Positions 26,965 to 35,777 of a DNA stretch of 64,000 nucleotides are shown in pieces. The translations under genes were made by a program, and so were the position numbers. Source of the stretch: a bacterium (lineage in GTDB: Bacteria > Joyebacterota > Joyebacteria > Joyebacterales > Joyebacteraceae); NCBI GenBank assembly GCA_025774935.1, contig JALGZK010000009.1:30401-94400 (forward strand), in the 5' to 3' direction. The notes under the pieces are model-generated. The model ran no database searches. It was not told the DNA's origin and worked only from the letters and a program-made list of their open reading frames with translations. Numbering within the stretch: position 1 is the first letter of the stretch; every line of letters begins with the position of its first letter.

Positions 26965-27699
26965 TCACCTATAGAGCGCCTTGATCGTTCCCCAGGTGGT
27001 CCCCTCGACGATCGATGCGCTCCAGCACACCTGGAGCGTCGCGTCCCTTCCTGTTGTCGTCCCTACCTGGTCTTGCAGGACACTCCCCAACGCACCCACG
27101 AACTCGATCTGGTACGACAGGTCGAAGAAGCTGTCGACCTGGAAGTCGGTTCCTGGTCCCCCCAGGCGCGTGAGAGTGGTCGTTCCGGACGCCGGGAGGC
27201 TGAGGTCGGAGCCCGTACGGAACTGGAGCAGATCGAAGTCAGGGTCGTTGAGTATCTCTCCCTCAAGCTCCACGAGCTCACCCGCGTACGGCTGCACGGC
27301 ATCGTTCAGGACCCGCGGCCCCCACTCTGCGACACCGGACACCGGCATGTGGAGCATGCGACTGAATCCACCCAGGTTACCGGTCCCGGACATCTCCAGC
27401 AGGAGCATCGCGTCGAAGGTCGACTGCGTCCCGCCGAGTCCGCCTCCGATGATCTCGAGCACGTTGCCCACATCGAACAGAGTCGCGTCGATCTCGATCG
27501 TGGCGTTGGTGAGCCCGTTCACGATCTCCAGATCGCCTCGGTACCCGTCGAGGCAGTTCGGCGGCATCGTCACCGTCCCGGCGCCGTTATCAGGAAGCTG
27601 GCACGGGCAAGGCTCCTGTGCGACCGCTGAGTCGATGGCCCCCGCGAAGGCCACGACGGCCATGGCAGCGGTCGTTGCGAGTCTGGCAGCTGTTCTCAT
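26965..27699 (-). CDS. Exported protein of unknown function with C-terminal WGTIKALYR tag
   Basis: A 244-residue protein with a signal peptide (1-27, ending SAVAQ). A Cys-Pro-Cys near the mature N terminus (EPCPCQLP) and one further Cys (PPNCLDG) may form a disulfide. The mature chain is beta-rich and polar (TIEIDATLFDVGNVLEI, MLLLEMSGTGNLGGFSR, LVELEGEIL), like a lipid- or sugar-binding sandwich; no catalytic pattern was seen. It ends EGTTWGTIKALYR. AAGGAGG precedes the ATG. No known family recognised. Confidence 0.8.
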   Translation of the reverse strand: MRTAARLATTAAMAVVAFAGAIDSAVAQEPCPCQLPDNGAGTVTMPPNCLDGYRGDLEIVNGLTNATIEIDATLFDVGNVLEIIGGGLGGTQSTFDAMLLLEMSGTGNLGGFSRMLHMPVSGVAEWGPRVLNDAVQPYAGELVELEGEILNDPDFDLLQFRTGSDLSLPASGTTTLTRLGGPGTDFQVDSFFDLSYQIEFVGALGSVLQDQVGTTTGRDATLQVCWSASIVEGTTWGTIKALYR

Positions 27700-28394
27700 T
27701 GCGCTCCTCCTTGCTGTTCGCGCTCACCGAGATAGTCTCTGGCCAGCCCCGGGCTGCCGCTCTGGTGGTCAAGGCCTGCCCCGACCGGGACCAGGCACGC
27801 GGCCATGTACTTCCTACGTATGCTACGTGGATATCACCTTCTGATGAACGACGACGACAACGGGTTCTTCCTCAGTCTGGCCTCTCGTGGAAAGAGAACG
27901 AGCTTGACGCCGCCCCCGCTTCCCTGCATACTCGCAACTGGCGCGCACCCGCGCGTCACCCATCACGGTCGTCAGTCTGTTCAGGTCACCGACTCTGAAC
28001 GAGGATCGTGCGAGAGCTCCCGTGTCCGACTGACGTCCGCCGGGGCCGTCCACCTCATCTCTGCTCCGGTTTGCCTTCCCTATCCACATAGGCTTCGAAG
28101 GGCCAGGCAGCAGTCCGTCGAACGACGGGATTGCCCACCTTCGGGCAGGATTACAGACGTCCTCGGGCCCGCCCCAAGGGTCTTTAGGGCCATTCGGAAC
28201 GGTTGGCTGGGCGAGGCATCTATAGAGGAGAAGGACGAGCCAGGGACGCCGGCCGATCTTGACACCCTCGGTCGAGGCGATTCGCGATACTGCGCGTCAT
28301 CCAGCCCCAGCGAGTTCGACGGCACGTGTGAGTCGCCAACCTGCCCAGCAACCGTATTCACTCAGGACCGCTCGTTCACATCGAGGCCAAGTGA
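27700..28394. other. Gene-free stretch upstream of the kinase cluster
   Basis: I see no supported gene, terminator or RNA in these 695 bases. AGGGACGCCGG at 28241-28251 equals the end of one tRNA-Glu-derived repeat but lacks the T-arm part. TTGACA at 28260 has no good -10 at proper spacing. Confidence 0.5.
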
Positions 28395-31034
28395 ATGGAG
28401 AAGAGACTCCTCCACTACGAGATCCTCCACCGCATCGGGAAGGGCGGGATGGGGGACGTCTACGCTGCCGAGGACACCAAGCTCGGGCGCACGGTCGCGT
28501 TGAAGATCCTACCTCCGGAGATGGCTGCGGACCCCGAACGGCGCGCGCGCTTCGAGCGCGAGGCGAGGGCGGTCGCGGCTCTCAACCACCCGAACATCGT
28601 GACGATCCACTCGGTCGAGGAAGCGGACGGCGTGCACTTCATCACGATGGAGCTGGTTGAAGGCAAGACCCTCTCGGAGTTGATCCCGAAGGGCGGCTCC
28701 GAACTGGCGCAGTTCCTCGATCGGGCCGTCGCCTTGACCGACGCCGTCAGCGCAGCCCACAAGAGGGGAATCACGCACCGGGACCTGAAGCCGGACAACG
28801 TCATGCTGAGCGACGACGGCCGCGTCAAGGTGCTGGACTTCGGACTGGCGAAACTAAGGGGGGCGGCCACGGACGATGCCGCCGCGACGCGGCTTGCAGG
28901 CCACGAGCAGACAGCAGAGGGCAAGATTCTCGGAACGGTGGCCTACATGTCACCGGAGCAGGCTGAGGGGAAGGCGGTCGACCCACGGTCCGACGTCTTC
29001 TCGCTCGGGATCATCCTCTACGAAATGGCCACAGGACAACGCCCGTTCAAGGGCGACACTCCCATATCGACAGTCTCATCTATTCTCAGGGACACGCCCA
29101 CCGCCGTAACTGAGCTCAAGGCGTCCCTGCCGCGACATCTCGGCAGGATCGTGAAGCGGTGTCTGGCCAAGGACCCCGACCGCCGATACCAGACCGCCGT
29201 TGATCTGAGGAATGACCTAGAGGGATTAAAGGAGGAGATCGAGTCCGGCGAGATCCTGCTCGAGAGGCCTGGGGCGTCTGTCGGCGCGGGCGGATTCCGG
29301 GGACGACGTCTCGTCCTTGGAATCGCGGTGCTCGCGGTGGCCGTCGTCGGTGTGAGCTACGGGGTCTACGGGCTCGTAGGCCTCGGCGCGGGGGAACCCG
29401 GCACGACCGCTCCCTTCCAGCAGATGGAGATGACGCGGCTGACGAGCAAGCAGGGAGGTCCCTGGAACCCGGCCGTCTCCCCCGATGGCAAGTATGTGGT
29501 CTACGTGCAGGACGATGGAGGAAGAGACAGCCTGTGGCTCCTGCAGACGGGCACGGCGCGCAGCGTCCAGATCGTCCCCACCTCCGGCGCCGGTATCTGG
29601 GGTCCGAGCTTCTCTCCCGACGGAGATCTCATCTACTACGTCAGCCGGGTGGGCGACGCGGACCCCGGCACGCTGTATCGCGTGCCCGTGCTGGGCGGCC
29701 CCTCCACACGGGTTCTCGAGGACGTGGATGGGAGGATCTCGTTCTCGCCGGACGGGAGCCAGTTCGTCTTCCTGCGCACCGAGGGAGTCCAGAGATACAT
29801 GCTGGTGGTGGCGGATGCGGACGGCAGAAACGAGCACGTGATAGCGAGCCGCACCAGTCCGGATGAGTATCATCGGGCTCCGGCCTGGTCTCCGGACGGC
29901 AGTGTCGTCGCCGTGGCAGCCCTTACGCGCGCCGACGGTGACGAGTACAGCCTCGTCGTGGTGCCTTCCGAAGGTGGAACCGAGCGGACGATCTCCTCGA
30001 GGACCTGGGGACATATTGACAATCCGGCGTGGCTTCCCGACGGAAGCGGACTCGTCGTCACCGAGTCATTTCAGCTGTGGGAGCAGCCATATCCGGAAGG
30101 GACAGCGCGGAGGATCACCAACGATCTGAACTCCTACAGCGCTGTCAGCCTGGCGGCCGATGGCCAGTCGCTGGTCACTCAGGTGATGGAGAGGCAACAG
30201 ACGCTGTGGGTCACGTCCGTCGGGGAGTCCGGCGAGCCGCAGCAGATTACGTCCGGGGACCTGAGGGTCCACAGCAGGGGGGTCTCCTGGACCCGCGACG
30301 GCAGGATCGTCTACGGGGTCCGGTCCGGGCAGTCCGTCGATCTGTGGATCACGGGAGTGGGCGGGGGGAAAGCGACGCAGCTCACGTTTGGCGGTGCGGA
30401 CACGCATCCCTCGGTCTCCTCCGACGGCCGGTATGTCGTCTTCAACAGCCGCCCCCCATCTGAGAGACACATCTGGAGGATCGGTCTCGATGGAGGAGAC
30501 CCGGTTCAGCTGACCTTCGGTGAGGGCGAACGCCTACCGCAGTGTCATCCCGAAGGACGCTGGGTGCTCTACCTCGGCGACACTCCCGATGGAGACGCGC
30601 TCTACAGGGTGCCGATCGAGGGGGGAGAGCCCGAACTGCTCAGCGAGATGATCCTGGCGAGAACGTCCCCGGCCATCTCTCCCGACGGGGAGATGGTAGC
30701 CGTTCAGGTCGGCGACGAGAGCACGGATGAGACGTTGACGGGGATCCTCCGAATCGAAGGAGGGGAACCGGTACGAACGCTCGGTCTCGATACCAGCGCA
30801 TATCGATCGTCTCTTCGATGGTCCCCTGATGGTGATGCCCTTGATTATGTCGATGTCAAAGGGGGAGTCGGCAACATCTGGTCTCGGCCTCTCGACGGCG
30901 GCCCACCCCGGCAGCTGACGCACTTCGAGGACAAGTACATAGACGACTTCGCGTGGGCGCCGGACGGGAAGACCGTCGCTGCGATAAGGCGGAACCACAC
31001 TTGGTCAGTGGTCCTCCTGAAGAACTTCCGGTGA
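28395..31034 (+). CDS. Ser/Thr protein kinase with TolB/WD40-like beta-propeller (paralog 1)
   Basis: An 879-residue membrane kinase. The cytoplasmic kinase domain (8-275) is complete: GKGGMGDV loop (15-22), Lys37 in VALKIL, catalytic HRDLKPDN (Asp130), DFG (148-150), GTVAYMSPEQ activation segment and DPRSDVFSLG. One transmembrane helix runs about 306-328. The outer ~540 residues contain repeated SPDG-type strands (WNPAVSPDGKYVVYVQDDG, WGPSFSPDGDLIYYVS), a TolB/DPP-like propeller probably sensing an extracellular ligand. The closest relative is the gene at 33031; their leaders and first codons are nearly identical at DNA level. The ATG has only a weak GAGGC ribosome site. Confidence 0.93.
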   Translation: MEKRLLHYEILHRIGKGGMGDVYAAEDTKLGRTVALKILPPEMAADPERRARFEREARAVAALNHPNIVTIHSVEEADGVHFITMELVEGKTLSELIPKGGSELAQFLDRAVALTDAVSAAHKRGITHRDLKPDNVMLSDDGRVKVLDFGLAKLRGAATDDAAATRLAGHEQTAEGKILGTVAYMSPEQAEGKAVDPRSDVFSLGIILYEMATGQRPFKGDTPISTVSSILRDTPTAVTELKASLPRHLGRIVKRCLAKDPDRRYQTAVDLRNDLEGLKEEIESGEILLERPGASVGAGGFRGRRLVLGIAVLAVAVVGVSYGVYGLVGLGAGEPGTTAPFQQMEMTRLTSKQGGPWNPAVSPDGKYVVYVQDDGGRDSLWLLQTGTARSVQIVPTSGAGIWGPSFSPDGDLIYYVSRVGDADPGTLYRVPVLGGPSTRVLEDVDGRISFSPDGSQFVFLRTEGVQRYMLVVADADGRNEHVIASRTSPDEYHRAPAWSPDGSVVAVAALTRADGDEYSLVVVPSEGGTERTISSRTWGHIDNPAWLPDGSGLVVTESFQLWEQPYPEGTARRITNDLNSYSAVSLAADGQSLVTQVMERQQTLWVTSVGESGEPQQITSGDLRVHSRGVSWTRDGRIVYGVRSGQSVDLWITGVGGGKATQLTFGGADTHPSVSSDGRYVVFNSRPPSERHIWRIGLDGGDPVQLTFGEGERLPQCHPEGRWVLYLGDTPDGDALYRVPIEGGEPELLSEMILARTSPAISPDGEMVAVQVGDESTDETLTGILRIEGGEPVRTLGLDTSAYRSSLRWSPDGDALDYVDVKGGVGNIWSRPLDGGPPRQLTHFEDKYIDDFAWAPDGKTVAAIRRNHTWSVVLLKNFR

Positions 31035-31173
31035 CATCGGCGTCGGTGATGTCCGGCGTCATCTCCGCTTCCGCCTGAGGCGTACGCGTCCGAAACCTGG
31101 CAGACGAGGGCTGTTTCGGATAGAATCACGAATGCCATTCGCGAGCCGGATCGATCCGAAGGAGCGACCGCCC

Positions 31174-32958
31174 ATGATCTGCAGGACCCTCGCCCACTAC
31201 GAGATCATCGAGAAGATCGGCGCCGGCGGCATGGGCGAGGTGTACCGCGCCCGTGATCAGCAGCTGGATCGTGATGTGGCCCTCAAGCTCCTTCCCGAGG
31301 CCTGGTCCAGCGATTCCAGTCGCCTGAGTCGTTTCGAGCGTGAAGCCAAGGTGCTCGCCTCCCTCAATCATCCCCACATCGCGGCCGTGTACGGATTCCA
31401 CACAGAGAACCATGTGCACTTCATTGCGATGGAGTTGCTGGAAGGCGAGACCCTCGCGTCAAGCATCGTCGAGGGAGGGCTCTCCCTCGACCGGTTACTT
31501 GAGATCGGGATTCCGCTCGCCGACGCGATTGCGTTCGCCCACGACAAGGGCGTGATTCATCGCGATCTCAAACCCTCAAACGTCATGTTGGACGCGTCCG
31601 GCAGAATCCGCGTACTCGACTTCGGCGTGGCCGGCCTGAGACAGGTGGAGTCGGACATCGATGCTGACGCGACCCTCGACGCACTGACCGGGGTGGGTGA
31701 GGTCGTGGGGACCGTCGCCTACATGCCGCCCGAGCAGTTGGAAGGGCGCATTGTGGATGCGCGCGCAGACGTGTTCTCGATCGGCGTGGTGCTCTACGAG
31801 CTGGCAACCGGCAAGAGACCCTTCCGCGCCGACAGCACCGCCGGCCTCATCTCGACCATACTCCGCGGCGACTTCGCCCCACTGACCGAGGTCCGCCCGG
31901 ATCTCCCCGCGGATCTGGCCCGCGTGGTTCGACGCTGTCTGGAGAAGAAGGCCGAGAGACGAATGCAGACGGCGGCGGACGTTCGCAACGAGCTTGAGGA
32001 TCTCCAAGCGGGGATGTACACGGACGAGCCATCGCGGTCAGTCCGCATTTCGGTGAATTCCCAGTCGCCTGCTGAGCACCGCATGGTGATCACGACCGAG
32101 CATGTGCGGCAGTTGTCCACACAGATCCCGCGCATGATCGGCGACTCGATGACATATCTTGACAACGAGCGCAACTCTGATGTGCTGGTCTTCTTCCTGC
32201 ACGGTATCGGTGGCGACCAGGATCAATTCGGAGAGATCCTCCGGCAGACGCCGTTCCGGGCCGTCGCCCCTTCCCTCTACGGTTTCGGGCAGGAGGCCCG
32301 CGTGAGGCCTCCGCTCCACTTCACCGATCACAACCTGCTTGTAGCGATCCTGTTGAAAGAAGTGGGTCGGCGAGTCCGGCCGCGGATCCAGGTGCTGGTG
32401 GGTCACTCGTCCGGCGCGGATCAGATGCTCCGGATCGTTGCGTCGGAGGAGGGCGAACGAGTCCGTCCCGACGGTCTCATCCTGGGGGGTCTGCAGGTCA
32501 GACCGGGCGCCGGGTTCGTGAGCGGCCCGCTCTCCAGATTGACGGACGATCCGACTGACATCCTGAATGTGGCCCGGGCGGTGGCGGCGGCTGCAGAAGA
32601 CCTGGACACCTGGCTCCACCTTCACGACTACCTGGTCCGTGCGCTCGGCAAGTTTGGCAAGGACACGGACGCACTGCGGACGTTCGCCCAGGAGCTCATC
32701 GCCGTCTACGGCGATGATGAGTTCTTTGAGCTCTTCCGGACAGTAACGGAGCGTGTGCAGCACGTTCGGTGCGTATTCAGCTCAGATGAGCGCGAGGATG
32801 TCGACTATGTTCTGGAGCGGCATATCGGCGACAATGTACTCGGAGACCGCTACTCCGAAGAGATGATCGTGATGGAGTCGGTAGGACACGTGCAGCTAAG
32901 AAGCGCTTCGATTCTCCTTCCCTATGTCGAGGAGATCGTGCAGAGCACGCGGGGGTAA
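31174..32958 (+). CDS. Ser/Thr protein kinase fused to an alpha/beta-hydrolase-like domain
   Basis: A 594-residue protein. Residues ~8-285 are a complete Pkn-type kinase: GAGGMGEVYRA loop, VALKLL, HRDLKPSN, DFGVAGL, GTVAYMPPEQ. Then comes a linker, and from about 325 an alpha/beta-hydrolase domain: LVFFLHGIGGDQDQF (oxyanion HG), nucleophile elbow GHSSG (Ser412), a possible acid in FSSDEREDVD and a possible catalytic His in ESVGHVQLR. There is no transmembrane helix, unlike its neighbours, so it should be cytoplasmic. ATG at 31174 is preferred (AAGGAG ten bases upstream) over ATG at 31132. Kinase and hydrolase in one chain, between two receptor kinases, suggests a signalling output, but the substrate is unknown. 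Confidence 0.85.
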   Translation: MICRTLAHYEIIEKIGAGGMGEVYRARDQQLDRDVALKLLPEAWSSDSSRLSRFEREAKVLASLNHPHIAAVYGFHTENHVHFIAMELLEGETLASSIVEGGLSLDRLLEIGIPLADAIAFAHDKGVIHRDLKPSNVMLDASGRIRVLDFGVAGLRQVESDIDADATLDALTGVGEVVGTVAYMPPEQLEGRIVDARADVFSIGVVLYELATGKRPFRADSTAGLISTILRGDFAPLTEVRPDLPADLARVVRRCLEKKAERRMQTAADVRNELEDLQAGMYTDEPSRSVRISVNSQSPAEHRMVITTEHVRQLSTQIPRMIGDSMTYLDNERNSDVLVFFLHGIGGDQDQFGEILRQTPFRAVAPSLYGFGQEARVRPPLHFTDHNLLVAILLKEVGRRVRPRIQVLVGHSSGADQMLRIVASEEGERVRPDGLILGGLQVRPGAGFVSGPLSRLTDDPTDILNVARAVAAAAEDLDTWLHLHDYLVRALGKFGKDTDALRTFAQELIAVYGDDEFFELFRTVTERVQHVRCVFSSDEREDVDYVLERHIGDNVLGDRYSEEMIVMESVGHVQLRSASILLPYVEEIVQSTRG

Positions 32959-33030
32959 GACCGGGGGCAGTGGAGCTGTCTCCAGTGCGAGACCGGATTC
33001 ATAGCACCCGTTCACATCGAGGCTAAGCGA

Positions 33031-35721
33031 ATGAAGAAGAAGCTGCTTCACTACGAGATCCTCCACCGCATCGGGAAGGGCGGAATGGGCGAGGTCTACA
33101 GTGCCCGAGACACGAAGCTCGGACGCGAGGTCGCGTTGAAGGTCCTGCCTTCGGAGATGGCTGCCGACCCGGAGCGACGACAGCGCTTCGAACGGGAGGC
33201 CAAGGCTGTGGCCAGCCTCCAGCACCCCCACATCGTGACGATCCACTCGATCGAGGAGGCCGAAGGCACGCACTTCCTCACGATGGAGATAGTGCGGGGC
33301 AAGACGCTTCACGAGGTCATCCCAAAGGACGGCGTGACGCTCGACCAGCTCTTCGAGATCGGCATTCCCCTGGCGGATGCCGTGCATGCCGCCCACGAAC
33401 AAGGCGTCATCCATCGTGATCTCAAACCCGGCAATGTGATGATCGACGACGCCGGTCACCTCAAGGTCCTCGACTTCGGCCTCTCGAAACTGCTCACGGT
33501 CGCAGAAGACGGCGCCGACGCGGAGACCATGGCCGCCCAGGACTCCACACAGGATGGGCGCGTTCTCGGGACGGTGGCGTACATGTCACCCGAGCAGGCC
33601 GAGGGCAAGGAGCTCGACCGCCGATCGGACATCTTCTCCCTTGGCATCCTGCTTTACGAGGCGGCCACCGGGAAGCGTCCGTTCACCGGCGACACACCGA
33701 TCTCCACGATGTCCGCGATACTCCGGGAGACACCACCGTCGGTCACGTCGCTCAAGCCGTTGCCCCGACATCTCGGACGGATCATCCAGCGTTGCCTAGA
33801 GAAGAACCCGGACAAGCGCTTCCAGACGGCGCGCGACGTCGGCAACGCGCTGGAGGGTCTGCAGAAAGAGGTGGACTCGGGGGAGGTGGAGCCTGCGTCC
33901 GGCGTGTCGGGGAGCGCGATGACACCAGCGGCACGACCCGGTCTCGGCCGCCGCAAGCTCGTGTGGCTCGTACCCGCCGCAGTGGCAGTCGTCGCCGCGA
34001 TTGCGCTCTATGTGACGGTGTCGAACCGCACCTCCGGGGCGCCCGGAGGTGCGACCGGCACAAGCATCCGCCCGCTGACCGGCACGGTGGGCATGGCGGG
34101 TGACGCCAATTGGTCGCCGGACGGGAACTTCTTTGCGTACTCTCATTCGGCGAATGGCCCGGCAGACATCTTCATCCGGGCGACCGCCGGAGGCGATCCG
34201 GTGCGTCTCGTGGAGAGCCCTTACGATGACGAGAGCCCGGTGTGGTCCCCCGACAATCGCTGGATTGCCTTTCTTTCAGGTCAGGAGAATGGGCGGGGAG
34301 CGCTGTATCTGGTCCCCCCGCTGGGCGGTGCGATCCGCCGCCTCACCGGCGTCGGCTTTGAGCGGCTGGACAACATGGGCGGCTGGGTCAGACCTCTGGG
34401 GCCTTCAGCGTGGTCGCCGGATGGCGAGCGGCTCGTGTTCGCCCGGATGCACGACGGACTGAGCTCGTTGTGGACGATCGACCTCGCCACCGGCCGGGAG
34501 ACTCGGCTTACCCAACGGGTTGACGCCAGCGACGGAGGCGCCTCCTGGTCGCCGGACGGGCGGCAGATAGCGTTCTTCCGCATGACCGGGGAAGGGCGGT
34601 CGCTGTGGACTGTTCCCGCCGACGGCGGCGAGGAACGGAGGATTCTCCCTGGAGACGACTTCTGGTTCATGACGACCGACTGGTCCCCCGACAGTCGGAG
34701 CATCGTGTTCCTGTCTCCCACGGGGGACCATGGCGTCAACCTCTTGTCGGTCGACGTCGACTCGGGAGCCCTTCGCCGGCTGACATCGGGGACATCCAGT
34801 TTCACGGCTGCGTGCGTTGGACGCGACGGACGCATCCTGGTCAACGACTTCAGACACCAGACCGATCTGTATCTCCAGCAGATCGACAGCGGGGATGCAC
34901 GGCGACTGACATTCAACACGGGGACGAACTTCTGTGCGCGCGTTGCTCCTCAGGGAGATCGCGTCGCGTATCACTCGGACCGCACCGGGAACAACGACAT
35001 ATGGGTCCTCGACCTCGAATCCGGCAGAGAACTCCAGGTCACGGACCGTGAGGGCTACGATAGCTACCCGTGCTGGTCACCGGACGGGAAGACGATCATC
35101 TTCAGTGCGGGGTATCCCAGCAGCTCCGTGTTGTCGGCGGTGGACGCGGTCGGAGGTGCGCTCCGACCACTCTTCGACGGCGAAGACACAGGGCTGCCCC
35201 GGTGGAGCCCCGACGGGAGCACGATTGGCGTCCTCTCGCTATCGGGCGGAGCAAGTTCGCTGTGGCTGCTTGACCCGGACGGGAGTCGTCCGCGCATGGT
35301 GATGGAAGGAGTAAGCGACTTCGGGTGGTATCGCGACAGCAGGCGCGTGATCTACACGCCGGCTGCGGAACAGGCCACGCAGATCCGGGCCTTCGATCTG
35401 GAGACCGGGCAGGACGCGCTGGTTCTTGACGAGCCGCACATCGAGCTGGCCGTGGCCGACGACGGGAGCGCGCTCACCTACTGCTCCGCTACCAGCCACT
35501 ACAACATGAACCTGCACCTGCTGCGGCTTGAGCCGGGCGAAGACGGGCTGCCGCGAGCGGTCGGCGAGCCGATCGCCCTCACCGCGGGCGACGGTGAGTG
35601 GCACGTCCACAACGGCGGGTTCACGCCCGACGGTGAGAGCGTGGTCTACACTCGAGACACCGACACCGGGAACATCTACCTGGTCGAAGGGGCATTCGCG
35701 GGGGTTGAGACTGCCCGCTGA
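33031..35721 (+). CDS. Ser/Thr protein kinase with TolB/WD40-like beta-propeller (paralog 2)
   Basis: An 896-residue membrane kinase with the same layout as the gene at 28395. The kinase domain has GKGGMGEV, VALKVL, HRDLKPGN, DFGLSKL and GTVAYMSPEQAEG; a transmembrane helix runs about 309-330; the outer propeller has many SPDG strands (NWSPDGNFFAYS, VWSPDNRWIAFLS, CWSPDGKTIIFS). The kinase halves are much more alike than the propellers, so the sensing part has diverged. The 5' leader GTTCACATCGAGGCTAAG matches that of paralog 1 almost exactly. It lies 72 bases after the kinase-hydrolase gene. Confidence 0.93.
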   Translation: MKKKLLHYEILHRIGKGGMGEVYSARDTKLGREVALKVLPSEMAADPERRQRFEREAKAVASLQHPHIVTIHSIEEAEGTHFLTMEIVRGKTLHEVIPKDGVTLDQLFEIGIPLADAVHAAHEQGVIHRDLKPGNVMIDDAGHLKVLDFGLSKLLTVAEDGADAETMAAQDSTQDGRVLGTVAYMSPEQAEGKELDRRSDIFSLGILLYEAATGKRPFTGDTPISTMSAILRETPPSVTSLKPLPRHLGRIIQRCLEKNPDKRFQTARDVGNALEGLQKEVDSGEVEPASGVSGSAMTPAARPGLGRRKLVWLVPAAVAVVAAIALYVTVSNRTSGAPGGATGTSIRPLTGTVGMAGDANWSPDGNFFAYSHSANGPADIFIRATAGGDPVRLVESPYDDESPVWSPDNRWIAFLSGQENGRGALYLVPPLGGAIRRLTGVGFERLDNMGGWVRPLGPSAWSPDGERLVFARMHDGLSSLWTIDLATGRETRLTQRVDASDGGASWSPDGRQIAFFRMTGEGRSLWTVPADGGEERRILPGDDFWFMTTDWSPDSRSIVFLSPTGDHGVNLLSVDVDSGALRRLTSGTSSFTAACVGRDGRILVNDFRHQTDLYLQQIDSGDARRLTFNTGTNFCARVAPQGDRVAYHSDRTGNNDIWVLDLESGRELQVTDREGYDSYPCWSPDGKTIIFSAGYPSSSVLSAVDAVGGALRPLFDGEDTGLPRWSPDGSTIGVLSLSGGASSLWLLDPDGSRPRMVMEGVSDFGWYRDSRRVIYTPAAEQATQIRAFDLETGQDALVLDEPHIELAVADDGSALTYCSATSHYNMNLHLLRLEPGEDGLPRAVGEPIALTAGDGEWHVHNGGFTPDGESVVYTRDTDTGNIYLVEGAFAGVETAR

Positions 35722-35777
35722 TTCGTTCTCCGCGGGCAGCCCTGAGAAGCTCTGACCGTCCAGAGCACATCGCGCTC

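Noticed and set aside
27823-28089. Minus-strand open frame of 88 codons upstream of the kinases
   Set aside because: No ribosome site, low-complexity basic composition and no recognisable domain.
28241-28251. AGGGACGCCGG as a further tRNA-Glu-end copy
   Set aside because: Only 11 bases match and no T-arm part precedes it.
28260-28265. TTGACA as a promoter for the first kinase gene
   Set aside because: The only -10-like sequence (GATACT) lies about 21 bases away, too far for a normal promoter.
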